64,000 bases of DNA from Adineta ricciae. Taxonomy: Eukaryota > Rotifera > Eurotatoria > Adinetida > Adinetidae. Shown piece by piece: positions 22,471 through 33,441 of the stretch. The translations under genes and the position numbers were made by a program. The stretch spans positions 186,001 through 250,000 of the forward strand of contig CAJNOJ010000154.1 of NCBI GenBank assembly GCA_905250025.1, in the 5' to 3' direction. The notes under the pieces were generated by a model that did not search any database, was not told the origin of the DNA, and worked only from the letters and a program-made list of their open reading frames with translations. Position 1 is the stretch's first letter, and each line of letters opens with the position of its first letter.

Positions 22471-23493
22471 ATGTGTGCTCAACGAACAAAACTCAACACT
22501 AGCGCTTCTAAATATGGCCTCATACTTCTAGGAAATACTGGTGTTGGTAAATCTTTTATTGGCAATGTTGTACTTGGTCGAGATGTTTTCGAACATGAAT
22601 GTAGCTCATCAAGCGTAACACATGAGACTGAATTTGAAGATTATACTATTGGTAACGGTTCATTTGCTGTATTCAATATTCCAGGTCTGATCGAAGCTGA
22701 ACAGGCAGCGGTCGATCGAAACAAGATCGAGATTTACAAAGCGTTTCAACAACGGCCTAATTCGGTTGTTGCTTTTGTTTTCAGCGGCGGATCGGGTGGA
22801 CGTATTCGCGACGAAGATATTGTGGCCTTTAAAGCTATCAATGATGTGTATCATTTTGATTCTGAATCATTACTTTTCATTATCAACGATCTGCCAAATG
22901 ATCGTTCGTCGAAGTATGAAGGTGAAACGGCGATCAAATTAGAACGTCTGACAGAAATGCCCAACGTACGGATGTGCTTTCTGGATCGAATCAGTAGACA
23001 AGCGGTGAAAATCAGAGAACCACAGCATCCAAAGGCTTATGGCATGGATACCGTTGGAAAAAAGTTTAAAGATGTCAAGAACTTTTTTAAAAAACAGGAT
23101 GATCGAACGCCAGAGAAACTACCGGAACCAGCACCGGAACTCGATGAACGAGAAATGATGCGCAGAAAGCTAATGGATGCGATAATGAGCTGTACACCTC
23201 GTGTCCATGAGAAACGCGGTGAAATTCAATTAAACGTTGACAAAATGAAAACTCTTATTGAAGAATCAAAGAGGATTCAACAACAATTCGAAGAACAACG
23301 TGACAAACTGCAGAAAGAGATCGAACAGCGACAAAGAGATTTTGATGAATATAAACGACAGCAAGAAGCAAGACCGCACGAAGTGCATCATTATCATGAG
23401 AAAATTATCGAACGAGGTGGCGATGGTGGTGGATTAGGAGGATTGCTAGGAATCATCAGCCCTATTGCTAATTTAATTTCTCGAATTTTTTAA
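22471..23493 (+). CDS. AIG1/GIMAP-like GTPase, hydrophobic-tail type, copy A1
   Basis: A single exon of 340 residues starting MCAQRTKLN. The P-loop GNTGVGKS is at 21-28. The switch-II/G3 position reads NIPG (69-72), where AIG1 proteins normally have DxPG, and NDLP at 139-142 stands in the G4 region. RIRDED and the G/S-rich loop (FSGGSGGRIRD) replace the AIG1 conserved box. A coiled coil rich in Glu, Gln, Lys (about 250-310) follows, then a Gly-rich hinge and a hydrophobic tail (GLLGIISPIANLISRIF). GIMAP GTPases oligomerise on membranes through this kind of tail and act in immune or endolysosomal signalling in animals and plants. The ATG is set by the TATA box 50 bp upstream and by identity among four copies. 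Nucleotide binding is expected; hydrolysis is doubtful given the Asp to Asn change. Confidence 0.85.
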   Translation: MCAQRTKLNTSASKYGLILLGNTGVGKSFIGNVVLGRDVFEHECSSSSVTHETEFEDYTIGNGSFAVFNIPGLIEAEQAAVDRNKIEIYKAFQQRPNSVVAFVFSGGSGGRIRDEDIVAFKAINDVYHFDSESLLFIINDLPNDRSSKYEGETAIKLERLTEMPNVRMCFLDRISRQAVKIREPQHPKAYGMDTVGKKFKDVKNFFKKQDDRTPEKLPEPAPELDEREMMRRKLMDAIMSCTPRVHEKRGEIQLNVDKMKTLIEESKRIQQQFEEQRDKLQKEIEQRQRDFDEYKRQQEARPHEVHHYHEKIIERGGDGGGLGGLLGIISPIANLISRIF

Positions 23494-24260
23494 ATAAATG
23501 TATTTGTATGAGAATTTTAAAATAAACTTTCAAAATCTTAGTCGTCATATCACATCTATATGAGTTCAGAATCGAACAAACAAGTCTTGATGAGGAAAAT
23601 GAAAATAGAATGTTATATTCAATCTCATTCAGAATACGTGCGATCAGATCAAAATATTTCATCAACAAGAAAAGCAATAGAATATACAATTGATCATTTG
23701 ATTTTACACCTTTAAGTTAACCAGCAGCGTACAGATTTGCAAAAAAAGAAATTTCCGAAAATTCTATATCGTATAATTCATTATGAACGATAGATACGAG
23801 AGAGAGGTAAGATCGAGAAGAAAAAGTAAATCAAGAAATTTCGAGGCAATTTCAGTAGTTTGAGGGGCAAGGGTGAGTGACAAGTCCCTTATAATCCAAA
23901 CTCTGACCCTCATATCTTAAACTATTGAAACTACCGAATATATATGGAAATTTCTTTTTTTGGAAATCTGAACATACCTCGCTTGTGGACGCCTCGACAG
24001 TGGTAAAGAGTGCTTCGTGAAAAAAATTCACTTTGATGTTTTCTTCAAACACTTGATTTATGTGTCATGAATCATTGCCATTCTGTTTTTACCTGATTTT
24101 TGCTTTCTTTCCCTTGCTGGATTCGTAATCGTCAATACATGAATAATATTTTTCTCTGATTATCCAGATTCGATGCATGCGTCATGTCGATGCAACAGTC
24201 TCCTATATAAACGTTTGCCTGTCCTTGGTGTCCATAATCTTAATCTTTCATCACCATACG
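23494..24260. promoter_or_regulatory. AIG1 intergenic spacer with second promoter module
   Basis: Holds the polyadenylation signal region of copy A1 (aataaa near 23520), a 237-bp inverted-repeat element at 23733-23969, and the second copy of the AIG1 promoter block (24081-24260; TATA box tatataa at 24204-24210). An ATG at 24177 is in frame with the next gene but lies upstream of the TATA box, so I do not use it. Confidence 0.6.
23733..23969. mobile_element. 237-bp foldback element, complete copy
   Basis: Terminal inverted repeats of about 24 bp (AGATTTGCAAAAAAAGAAAT on the left; complement of its variant with CC for GC on the right). The body shares gaaaattctata and gggtgagtgacaagtccctt with the element at 14467-14759, partly in opposite orientation. 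Copy B of the duplication carries only an internally deleted 84-bp derivative at 34681-34764. Confidence 0.7.
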
Positions 24261-25253
24261 ATGTGTGCTCAACGAACAACTCCCAGTATTAGTACTTCAA
24301 AACATGGTCTTATTCTCCTTGGAAATTCAGGTGTTGGTAAATCCTTCATTGGCAATGTTGTACTTGGTCGAGATGTTTTCGAACATGAATGTAGCTCATC
24401 AAGTGTAACACATGAGACTGAATTCGAAGATTATACTGTTGGCAATTCATCATACGCTGTATTCAATATTCCAGGTCTGATCGAAGCTGATCAAGAGGCT
24501 GTTGATCGCAACAAGGCTGAGATTTACAAAGCTTTTCAACAACGACCAAACTCTGTTATCGCATTTGTCTTCACCGGTGGTTCTGGAGGACGTATTCGCG
24601 ACGAAGATGTTATCGCTTTTAAAGCTATACATGCTGCTTACAACTTTCAATCAGATTCATTACTTCTAATTGTGAATGATTTACCTCTTAATCGTTCACC
24701 AAAATATGAAGGTGCAACAGCCATTAAACTACAAGGTCTCGTGAATATTCCAAATGTCAGAATCTGTTTCTTGGATCGAATCAGTCAGACAGAATTACGC
24801 AGTAACGAAACTAAAGGTGAAAAGAAACATGGATTGGATAAACTAGAACAGAAACTTGCGGGAGCAAAAAGTTTTTTAAAACAGTACAGTGCTTCGATCG
24901 AAAAACGTGCACCGGGACTGGGAAAAATGTTGCAAACAATACCACAGCAGACTGAACGAGAGAAAATGCGTCAAAAATTGATTGAAGCAATAATTCAATG
25001 CACACCTCATCCTCACGAAAAGCAGGCCGAGATTCAATTGACTGTCGATGAGCTGAAAAATCTTACGGAGGAATCGAAGAAAATGCAGCAAGCAATGGAA
25101 CAAGAATTGCTTAAACGACAAACGGATATCGATGAACAGCAAAAGAAATTCGATCAATTAAAACAGGAATTAGACGCAAAACCACGCGAAATACATCATT
25201 ATCACGAGAAAATCGTCGAACGCTCAGGTGGTGGTATCTGCACTATTTCTTAA
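24261..25253 (+). CDS. AIG1/GIMAP-like GTPase, CaaX-tail type, copy A2
   Basis: A single exon of 330 residues. The GTPase core is very close to copy A1 (GNSGVGKS at 21-28, NIPG, NDLP), then a coiled coil from about residue 240. The C terminus differs: a Gly-rich hinge runs into GGGICTIS, and the last four residues CTIS fit a CaaX farnesylation box. The tail-anchoring hydrophobic segment of A1 is absent. This predicts lipid anchoring in place of a hydrophobic hairpin, so the pair probably sits on different membranes or in mixed oligomers. It lies 770 bp downstream of A1, in the same direction, and has its own copy of the promoter. The P-loop supports GTP binding; the G3 Asn puts hydrolysis in doubt. 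Confidence 0.85.
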   Translation: MCAQRTTPSISTSKHGLILLGNSGVGKSFIGNVVLGRDVFEHECSSSSVTHETEFEDYTVGNSSYAVFNIPGLIEADQEAVDRNKAEIYKAFQQRPNSVIAFVFTGGSGGRIRDEDVIAFKAIHAAYNFQSDSLLLIVNDLPLNRSPKYEGATAIKLQGLVNIPNVRICFLDRISQTELRSNETKGEKKHGLDKLEQKLAGAKSFLKQYSASIEKRAPGLGKMLQTIPQQTEREKMRQKLIEAIIQCTPHPHEKQAEIQLTVDELKNLTEESKKMQQAMEQELLKRQTDIDEQQKKFDQLKQELDAKPREIHHYHEKIVERSGGGICTIS

Positions 25254-25559
25254 GCTCCCCTTGAACATTTCTTTCTCGAAACGGACGAATTTTTCATATT
25301 AAGTTAATTGTATTTTATTACACATAAAAATCTGAATTCTTGAATAAAAATAAGATTTCCAACATGAAATGGAGAGTATAAGCAAAGCATAACTGCGTAA
25401 ACTGGATGAATTTGCGCTCGAATAGTAAGGCGTTGAATGTCATTATATGAGATGACTATATAGGAGAGTAGATTTTCTGTCTCAACCAAACAGAAAGCAA
25501 GTTTCCAATAAATAAAGAATTCAAATAAATATTGACCAGTTCAAACGTTGAACTTTCTA

Positions 25560-25900
25560 TTGCACAAACTGTTTCATTTCTCGACGATGAGAAGACATGA
25601 ATGTAAAAAATCAAACAAGGAATTGGAACCACTGATCAAAGTACGCGACAAGAAACCAGTTACTACGTAGTTGATCAATATCCAGCATAGATGCAACAGT
25701 TGAATAAAATGCACGAGAACTTTCTCGGAGTGTATGTAAACTTCAAAGAACAGGTGTTATGAGGATAGGAATTCCCATATAAACCCATACTTGCAAATTT
25801 GCGGCAATTAAGGATGTAACGAATACTTATGACATGAGTTGATGATGCACCGACGTGAAAACAACAATCTTCGAAAGCACATTTTTCACATGTTTTCATC
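25560..25900 (-). pseudogene. Decayed rhodopsin-like GPCR, copy A (large internal deletion)
   Basis: The counterpart of the better preserved remnant at 36440-36830. It keeps the part before TM2 (NTCSLKFTYTPRKFSC, compare NTCSLHTLRESSCAFY in copy B) and a short later piece, but the segment from the TM2 loop through TM3 is missing, and the remaining frames are broken. It is recognisable only by alignment with copy B. Confidence 0.4.
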
Positions 25901-26799
25901 ATGATGTGTATATGAATAGACAGAAGCTATCAAAAATGCAGAAAAGATGAGAACTCAGGTGAAACTTCAGTCAAGAGTGTATGCTTAATAATCATCCCTT
26001 TTCATACTATGTGATGAATAATTCTAACAGCACGTTTGTATTCGTTGTCATCGTATGGCTCTAATTAAACTACGACTTTCTTCATCAACGAAAATTTTAT
26101 CTACTTGTTAGAATTTCTTGTTTTGGTATAAAAGTTCGTTTTGGCTTTTCTCATCATGCACTGGTATTGTGAAGAAAAAAATCGACTGTCTGACATCCAT
26201 GTGAAGAGAAAGTTCAAATCGAAAATTCATCGTCGAGGCATCGCGACAGATTGTATACGATATAACATCGATTCTTTCTCTTTCCTCTGTCTTCACTTCG
26301 ATCGCTTACCCTGGATTATCCCTTGTTCGTTCGTCTGGCTCTTTGTTTTCTCTCTCCTATATATACGCGCACCGTCTAATGAAACACATTCATTTCGTTT
26401 ATTTTTCATTTCGAGTTCGAACGATTTCTTTATTGCCCGATGATTATAAAATCACATCTTGATATCATCTATGAGCGATTTCTTTTATCCAATTGTTAAT
26501 TATGAGGGCAATATATGATCACATTTCGTCTAGTAAAATAATTATTCTTATCGATTCATATCAGAATAATCTTTGATAATACTTACATGAATGAATAAAT
26601 TCTTAATGGAAGAAAAGATAATGAGTAAAATTTTGCATAAACAATATAATTAATAAGAAGCACATTTGCACGCGGCATTCGTTTTCGATCGCAGAATATG
26701 TTGATACTGCATCGTATCTTTTTTATCCGTAGGATTATTACGTATGTAATCCAGATTTATATTTGCTTTATTATCGAGTTTATTGTGATTTTAAATCTG

Positions 26800-27175
26800 A
26801 TATCATCGTGGAAAACAAGCATTTCTTCCATTTCATCTCATGCCTTGCAGTTATCTTAACTATCTTTACACTAATGTATCTGACTTACAATTACGAATCG
26901 TTTACACGGAACACGATCGCATATTTTCTCTTATTTGTTTTTTTACTCGGTTCCTGTTCGCGTTTTTAAGGTGTTTGGACGAAATCTGCATTATCAAAGA
27001 TCACCGGTATGTCTACGAAGAAATCTCCATCATAGTGGGAACTCTCGAGGTTTTTCTCTGTGATACGATTATTATCCTACAATTTTTTCCGCTTCATTTC
27101 AAAAATCACAATATGTCACAGTCATCGCTCGACGAGCGTTGGAATTTGAGAAACGTATGTTTGAAAGGAATTTAA
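26800..27175 (+). pseudogene. Possible remnant of a membrane protein, copy A
   Basis: Frames here and at 37860-38070 share a peptide around KDHRY-YEEI followed by hydrophobic residues and, in another frame of this copy, VTVIARRALEFEKRM. Copy B has the whole segment in one frame, and copy A needs a one-base shift. Upstream sequence differs by an indel of about 100 bp, so neither copy gives a full gene. I do not recognise the family. Confidence 0.25.
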
Positions 27176-27386
27176 CATAATACGATTGTAGATGAAAAAA
27201 AAACTAGTTTTATTGAACTAAGATTCGTTTCATTCTTTTTGTGATATTTGTGGTTTCTCATGTACGTACGATAAGAAAGGTAATGAAGTTAATAGCACGA
27301 TTTCTTGATTGCCATCCATTTTTTTCGAAGGTGGCTTCATACTGAAATCATATTGTATACTAGTCAACATTTACGTTGGATAGAAC

Positions 27387-29219
27387 TCACTCTTTCAGTA
27401 TGATTAGACATATGATGGCGAGGAGAATCATACCAGCAGCAATGGAAAATAGAATTGGTAATGGAAAATGCTAGAGAATTTCGATATGCTATAGATAAGA
27501 AAAGTAAGAGAAAGGATACTTACACAGAGTAAGATGAAGATTATGAGAATAAGTTGTGGTACTCGAATATAATTCATAATTGTTGACCGGACTATAAGAA
27601 AAAATGTGGAGAAGAATTAAATGAAGAAAACAATCGAGAAATTCTAACCTTCGTTCGGGATATATTGACTTCTTAACAAACCAATCGATGGTCGATAAGC
27701 ACCACTTCCGAATTCAACAAATAAGAAACCTATCAATATGACTACTTGAACCTAAAATATTATTCAAGTGTTTGCTGGTGTTCGATAAACTGATAGAATT
27801 AACATACATTGGACCAAATAACAGCTGAACTAAATCCAGTGATTAAAATAATAGCTATAATTCTACATTTGTGATATATTCAAGTGAAAATTTGCTTGTT
27901 TGAGCATTGATGAGACTTACATTATAAGTAGTTGAGGTCGAATTTTCTTCACAATCGCCTCGAAAGCAAACGAACCCATCATATTGGAGAACTAGCATAC
28001 ATAAGAATTTCAGTTTTTTTGCTATAGAATACACTTACTTTGTAACAAGCAAAAATAACTCCGAATGGTAATGGATCAGAAATAGTGAGACTTTTTGCTT
28101 TCAGTAGTGCCGGTGTCCATTCAATGAAATAGATGTAGAGTGATGTTTCAAACAAAGCTGTACTTAATCCATGTAGGACAATACGCGAATCTAAGATAAT
28201 GAAGCGTTTTTACTTTTCTCATTTCAATCCAAGGGTTCTACAAGACTTCTTACCGAATTTTATTAATTGAATAGCAGAAATAAAGCTAACATTCGCTGAT
28301 ACCGTTGGATTTCCGTAGTTTTCGGACCATTCAAACAACATGTATACTATCATCAGAGTAAAAATCACAATGGATGTATCAAATGGTGCGCTGTAACAGA
28401 AAAATCAACAACTATCGCTGTACTTTTCAATGTGACTATTGTAATGTACATACATAAATCCAAAGAATTCAACGAGAACTTGTGCGAAGAAACCCATTCC
28501 AATGGAAATTATTGTTCCAAATATGTCTGTAGCATAACGAGCATAAAAACAAAGCATATATTAGTATAAAAGAATTCACTTACTAGAATTACGAAGTAAT
28601 TGTGGGAGTGATTGTAAATTTAAATTACGCTTTTACGAACGATCGTCTTATACTGTAAGTAAAAAGGAGTGCGACTTACGTTTTTGTATTCTTGTATGAC
28701 CCAAGCTTCGAATTCTGTATGAAAGAACGAATTAGCCACACCACGGATTATATTTCCCATTATCAGAATCGATATCACATTGAAATTCTTCCAACAAAAT
28801 AATCGATTTACAATCAAACGTGTTTTATTAGTCTTACATATGATACACCACTTAGAATGTATAAGATGCCACAGAAGATACAAGATAGACGACGACCACT
28901 AAAATCATTCCGTTGATCAGTTTGTCGCTTTCGTTCTAAATGTAACTTACAATCGATCAGCAAGAGACGCTAGAAAAGTGCCAATGAATAAAGTCGACAT
29001 ATGAGCAACAATATAGAAGAATTCAACTGTTGCCCGAGGGTATCCATAACTATCGTAAATTGCATATCGATACGAAAGTTGTAAGCTATTAGCAGCTAGA
29101 TTTACTTTCTTCAATGGAAATGATGTATATATGTATGAATTACCTCCTGCAAGAAGATAACCAGTTAGATAGATATTCTGTAGATGCTTGAAACCGGTCT
29201 CTACACCATCGATTTCCAT
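27387..29219 (-). CDS. MFSD5-like major facilitator (molybdate-anion transporter family), copy A
   Basis: Thirteen exons joined by GT-AG introns of 47-79 bp: 29144-29219, 28951-29095, 28838-28898, 28680-28787, 28584-28629, 28454-28526, 28254-28390, 28039-28190, 27921-27991, 27808-27862, 27649-27751, 27524-27591, 27387-27470. The sum is 1179 nt, or 392 residues in frame. The MFS signature GTFLASLADRLSGRR (loop 2-3), HTEFEAWVIQEY (TM4-5), APFD, EWSENYGNP and IEWTPALL line up with MFSD5, the eukaryotic high-affinity molybdate transporter family. Family members are about 450 residues with 12 spans; this is slightly short, mostly at the N terminus. The likely role is uptake of molybdate or another oxyanion at the plasma membrane. 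The last-but-one donor is GT here and GC in copy B. Confidence 0.85.
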
Positions 29220-30044
29220 CGGCGATACGTTTTGTATTTATCCCATCAAATACAACATATTCCCCAACAAGGTCGACAGTATGCATGTTTTTTTTCTCTT
29301 TTGCACATGATTTCAAGCGTGTTTTGATGATTCATCAATAGAGAAACTAAAGGAGTATCGATGAAGCGTTTCGGATTGATATCAGTACGAACACATTAAT
29401 TTTTATATCTTAATATAAGCATTAGTAACAGACGGAGATTTGACGCTGATAAATTTGTTGAAATATAAAATTTCCTCTTTGAATTTAAATACTGATGAGT
29501 GTCAACGAGAGCTCAAGTACGAAAATCCCTTCGATCGCTTGTAGTCAAAGCTGTGTTTTTCTATCTTATTAAAACACTGTACCGATATATCTGCTTTGCA
29601 TCGTTCACGTTCCTCTTTGAATTGAATATTAGATAGGCCATTAAACAAGCGCTTCTGTTACCTCACACATTCGTGTTGTGTTACATAAAGCAAACTTAAA
29701 CATGTGGTCTTTGGAAATGATTGTATGATTTAGTTGATAAAACAGTGTGCAAGTGAAGTCAGCAGTGATGTAAATTACTCTATAGCACCCGTCAATTCCC
29801 GACGAATAAGGTCACTGTGATCGAAGTCTGTCTACATTTTCTGCAGATAGCAGAACTGTTGCGAGTAAAATATAGACGAGAACAAGATTAATATGAATGT
29901 CTAAGTGATATAATTCAAACTTATTTTATGATAATGCTCTACTAATGCCAAGAAAGAATTGTCGCGCACGCTCATTATCGAGGAAGAAAGTTTTATTATT
30001 ATTATTTTTCTAGACGCTCACGATACTATCCAGATTCGTCAACT
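29220..30044. other. Divergent intergenic region, copy A
   Basis: About 820 bp between the transporter (-) and the 7TM receptor (+); it must hold both promoters. Closely matched by 40107-40978. A ctgatgagtgtcaacgag string at about 29491 mimics a hammerhead core but lacks the flanking stems. The sequence ttattattattatttttctaga just upstream of the receptor is conserved in both copies. Confidence 0.5.
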
Positions 30045-30938
30045 ATGAGTGTCTTCTATGATCAAGTTTTGAAAGCCAATATTTTTATTCAACCGCTTCT
30101 ATTTATCTTAATCGTCGTCACGAACATTCTCAAAATTCGCATTTTATCTTCACGTGCTCTTCGCATTTCACAATGCTCTCATTATCTTACCAGCTATGCA
30201 ATTTTCTCGATTATCTACACTTGTCTATTGTGTCCAACTCAAGTAATACGTGCTTTGTATATCGGATGGGAAGATACACCGATAGGATGTCATATTTACT
30301 TCTTCGCTTTGTTCACCCCACCGTATTTGAGTCGAGCTATGCTTATCTTAGCTTCGTTCGATCGATACTGCTCCGGTTCGAAATTGCAGCGACTCAACTT
30401 GACCAGTACAAAACGAGCGACTCATAAAACAATCATTCTGACAACAATACTAATAATAGTATACATGTCACCCATGTCTTTCATTTATTATTACGATACA
30501 ACAACTGCCGCGTGTCGACAGTATACAAATTTTCTGGTGAATGTATTTGTATTCAGTCAAGTGATAGTGTACTATACTCTTGCACCAATATTAATGATTA
30601 TCTTTGGAATTCTAACCATTATGAACATTCATCAATATGCGTTTATTCGAACAACTCTTCAAAGTTATTCGACACATGGTCGACGCACGGAAAGACAGTT
30701 AGCACGTATGTTGCTTCTACAAATTTGTTCGCATTTGATTCTCACGACTCCATTCGGTGTGTTATATTTTATGAACGCATTCAATCCAGCTACGCGTACG
30801 CCAAATATCATTGCCATACGTTACATCTGTGTAATGTGGACACAGTGTGATTATTTTCTTTCGTTTTTTCTCTATATTTTGTCGGGAAGCGGGTATCGAA
30901 ATGAACTTCGTCGGCTATTGAAATTAAATGAACCATAG
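30045..30938 (+). CDS. Rotifer-type rhodopsin-like 7TM receptor, copy A
   Basis: A single exon of 297 residues. Seven hydrophobic segments are visible, at roughly 14-34, 48-66, 82-104, 124-146, 165-190, 222-245 and 258-285. Cys82 at the start of TM3 and Cys in the second extracellular loop (AACRQY) could form the usual disulfide. FDRYC at 105-109 corresponds to the DRY motif, and LARMLLLQICSHLILTTPFG marks TM6. The ligand is unknown; I see no peptide- or opsin-specific feature and no TM7 NPxxY (SFFLYILSGS instead). It is one of five related loci in 24 kb (40979, 43730, 50008, 53200). The 3' flank is related to that of the pseudogene at 43730, while the C terminus of copy B differs. Confidence 0.85.
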   Translation: MSVFYDQVLKANIFIQPLLFILIVVTNILKIRILSSRALRISQCSHYLTSYAIFSIIYTCLLCPTQVIRALYIGWEDTPIGCHIYFFALFTPPYLSRAMLILASFDRYCSGSKLQRLNLTSTKRATHKTIILTTILIIVYMSPMSFIYYYDTTTAACRQYTNFLVNVFVFSQVIVYYTLAPILMIIFGILTIMNIHQYAFIRTTLQSYSTHGRRTERQLARMLLLQICSHLILTTPFGVLYFMNAFNPATRTPNIIAIRYICVMWTQCDYFLSFFLYILSGSGYRNELRRLLKLNEP

Positions 30939-31993
30939 GACCATATGAAGAGCGTACTTCAGCACCATCAAATAGAAAACAAATCCTCAGTATGAAACTG
31001 TTACGAGTAATACGATTGTTTTGTTGTTCGATGTTGTTTTAATTCAGCTAGTATAAGATTCGACGAAAATATGCAGCGTCATAAATGATCACACCGTTAG
31101 TACGAGACATTTGAGGCTGCTAACGTTTTCTCACACATATGTTTCTTATTAGTGGAATGGTGTTGAATATTGTCATCGAGTTTAGATAGCACATTGTAAG
31201 GCATATGATGTGTTATACATCCGTATAATTTTGTTCTTTCCTACAACGCTTCTCTGGCATCGATGAATCCGATTCCATCGGATATCTCAAAATTTGAATC
31301 AAATAGAAAATTTGACGTACAATTATCATGCATCGAGAGAAGTCAATCTGAATCATAAATACCAAGTAATCAAACAGCAGATTGATCTATTAGTGTCCTA
31401 ATTAGTTGATTACTTACTTCGAAAGAATGCGATGAGATTTTTGATCATATTTCCACAAGAAACTATATCAAACAACGAAATTGATAACCACAGATCCATA
31501 ACTTGCTGAACTACTTTGAAAACGTTTAAATATTGGCGACCGCCAGCTGAAAGTTTCCTTCCAGACACCAAACCACGATGAAGTTTCAATTAGGGATGCA
31601 CCAAATCCAATTCCAGTCAAATCCAAATCCAATTCTAGAGTTGGATTTGGATTTGATCAGAGTTGGATTTGGATTTGACTAGATTTAGGTTTGGATTTGA
31701 CCAGGTTTGACTGATATGTGGCTCATATTTAGTCAGAATTAAATTTCGATCTTATGGAACTGGATTTCTACCCGAACTAGCACTGAATCACAGTGAAATA
31801 AACTTGCCATTTTTTACAAGTCTTTCCAGATTTTTGTCTCAAAAAAGGTGAAATACCTATTGTCAAATCCACATTACAGTTTGATTCACTCTTACTGATT
31901 CCGACACTGCAACTTACGGAATGTATAGAAAGTCTAAAGCTTTGACAAGATTTGATGATCAAATCCAAATCCAAATCTGGTCAAATTCAAATC
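30939..31993. other. Intergenic ending in hexamer-like repeats at an N
   Basis: The first 250 bp resemble the 3' flank of the pseudogene at 43730-44649. The region 31600-31700 and the last 30 bp before the N contain repeats of ggatttggatttga and its complement. No gene. The low-complexity sequence running into the N at 31994 suggests a contig end. Confidence 0.55.
31610..31760. repeat. Degenerate GGATTTGGATTTGA repeat
   Basis: At least five imperfect plus-strand units of ttggatttggatttga around 31643-31705, with the complementary form aatccaaatccaa at 31597-31635 and again at 31958-31978. The arrangement can form hairpins and would hamper assembly. Confidence 0.6.
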
Positions 31994-31994
31994 N
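31994..31994. other. Single N at the junction of the duplicated blocks
   Basis: To its right begins, without any transition, the second copy of the 9.9-kb block, starting in the middle of exon 2 of the EF-hand gene. To its left is low-complexity repeat. This is the key position for deciding whether the duplication is real. Confidence 0.8.
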
Positions 31995-32449
31995 CATCGA
32001 GTTGCATGTCATGATTGAAATCAGCAAAATAAAACATTGCACCAGCTGGATCGTACACTTTGACTTTGTGTGCAATATTTGGTGCACCAATTCCCACGTC
32101 GGGTCCAATACGGTATGAATGAGAGTACGGCTTAGCTGAACTTTTCATATGAACTTCATATTTATATGGATCTTCAACAAAGCCATAGTAGGCAACATCA
32201 TAACTGATTTCGTAGGACACGGATTCCACGACTGGGGTGGCCTAAAACAAATGAAATAGAAAGACCGAGGCAAGCTTTAAGAGAAATTTTGTTTACATTC
32301 CAAGAAGCTTCATCTTCTTTCGTGAATTGTGGTGTTTGATTGGACTTGATTGGGCCAAGAAACGATCGGAATTCTCGATCGTCAATGTATCCATTACGGT
32401 TGGTGTCTGCACGGACGAATTGTTCGCGATAGTTGATTGCTGGACTCAT
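31995..32449 (-). pseudogene. EF-hand protein, copy B, 3' end cut at the N
   Basis: Exon 1 (32297-32449) and most of exon 2 (31995-32241), separated by a 55-bp intron as in copy A. The protein is nearly identical to copy A (Ser for Thr in REFRSFLG, His for Arg in YEVHMKSS) but ends after DFNHDMQLD, so the last 12 or so residues, part of the second EF hand, are not present. The cut falls exactly at the N, which favours an assembly edge over real gene truncation. Confidence 0.8.
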
Positions 32450-33441
32450 TTTCTCTTTGACTGGTGCGTTGAGGTTTACTTCTGAGTTTGCTTCTGACTT
32501 TAGTTTGAGGAAATGTACATTGGTATTTGTAAGTCTTATTTAATTAAACGTAAAATATGTGAACTAACTCGAACAAAATATTTTCCAGCATTCTTTTTCC
32601 TTATGTAATCAATGAAAACACGATCTTTCGCAGCACATATGTAAGATATTTTCGAAAACAACATATTTTTCATCAAATTACAAGATCTTTTTGACCAGAA
32701 GAGAAAAACAAATTTTTCCTATGCTAATATCTATATCGAACATTGACAAACTGTTATGTGTGTGTCATATACTGTTAACTAACGGTGAAATATTTCTATG
32801 AACTTCCGACGAAAACACACGTGAATACTTGATGAAAAATTATGCTTTAATTAAAGCAAAAAACACGTAGGTATTTTTCTCTTAACACTCAATTATATCA
32901 TCGAATATTACCTATTCAATAATAACAGCAAATTTTCTCCTTCTTTTTCGCGTAAAAAAGTTAATGAATCAGAAAATATTTGATGTTCTTCTTCTAGAGA
33001 CATGTGGCAAGTTTCGCCAACGCCGATTGAGACATCTTCATATGTGTCAATCGTTAGTTGAACGGGAATATATTACAGATTTAGACAATAGCAGTGAATT
33101 GATAAATAAACCGTGCTTCGTTGCCACAGCGACGTCCTGTAACCGTGGTCATCAAGCTGGTTTTATGTGCGAAGATGTTCCTATGCTGCGCAACGTTTTC
33201 AACGAAAAACACAAATTCATCATATGAAGTTGATGTATATGCGAATAAAAAATATTATTTATTCTGTTTTTACCTGATTTTTGCTTTCTTTCCCTTGCTG
33301 GATTAACAATCGTTAATAGATGACTAATACTCTTCTCTGATCATGCGCGCTCGATGCATGCGTCACGTTTGTGCAACAGCCTCCTATATAAACGTTCTTC
33401 TGTTCTTCGCGCCCTTAATCTCAATCCTTCATCACCATACA
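32450..33441. promoter_or_regulatory. Divergent spacer with AIG1 promoter module, copy B1
   Basis: Homologous to 21469-22470. The promoter block at 33261-33441 has the same pyrimidine tract, the GATGCATGCGTCA motif and a TATA box (tatataa at 33385-33391) 51 bp before the ATG. An insertion near 33001-33032 is absent from copy A. In this copy an in-frame ATG exists at 33343, upstream of the TATA box. Confidence 0.65.

Larger units (their letters stand above)
25254..27386. other. Spacer with decayed coding remnants
   Basis: About 2.1 kb between AIG1 copy A2 and the transporter. It contains a decayed GPCR on the minus strand (listed separately) and a plus-strand stretch (26130-27175) with a TATA-like start (tataaaagttcgtt at about 26129) and hydrophobic frames that do not agree between copies A and B. 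No intact gene is supported. Confidence 0.5.
21014..30890. repeat. Segmental duplication, copy A
   Basis: About 9.88 kb aligned by eye in direct orientation to 31995-41825, with gene order, introns and most of the intergenic sequence retained. Differences are scattered substitutions plus indels: copy A has a full inverted-repeat element at 23733, a larger deletion in the decayed GPCR near 25560 and about 100 extra bases near 26880-26980. The right edge lies inside the last codons of the 7TM receptor. Confidence 0.9.

Noticed and set aside
24177..24260. Upstream in-frame start for AIG1 copies A2, B1 and B2
   Set aside because: The extension would be translated through the TATA box and is not open in copy A1. 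The MCAQRT start is common to all.
29489..29530. Hammerhead ribozyme core-like ctgatga...cgaaa (also at 40379 in copy B)
   Set aside because: Stem II would be four weak pairs, and stems I and III with a UH cleavage site are absent. Conservation is explained by the block duplication.
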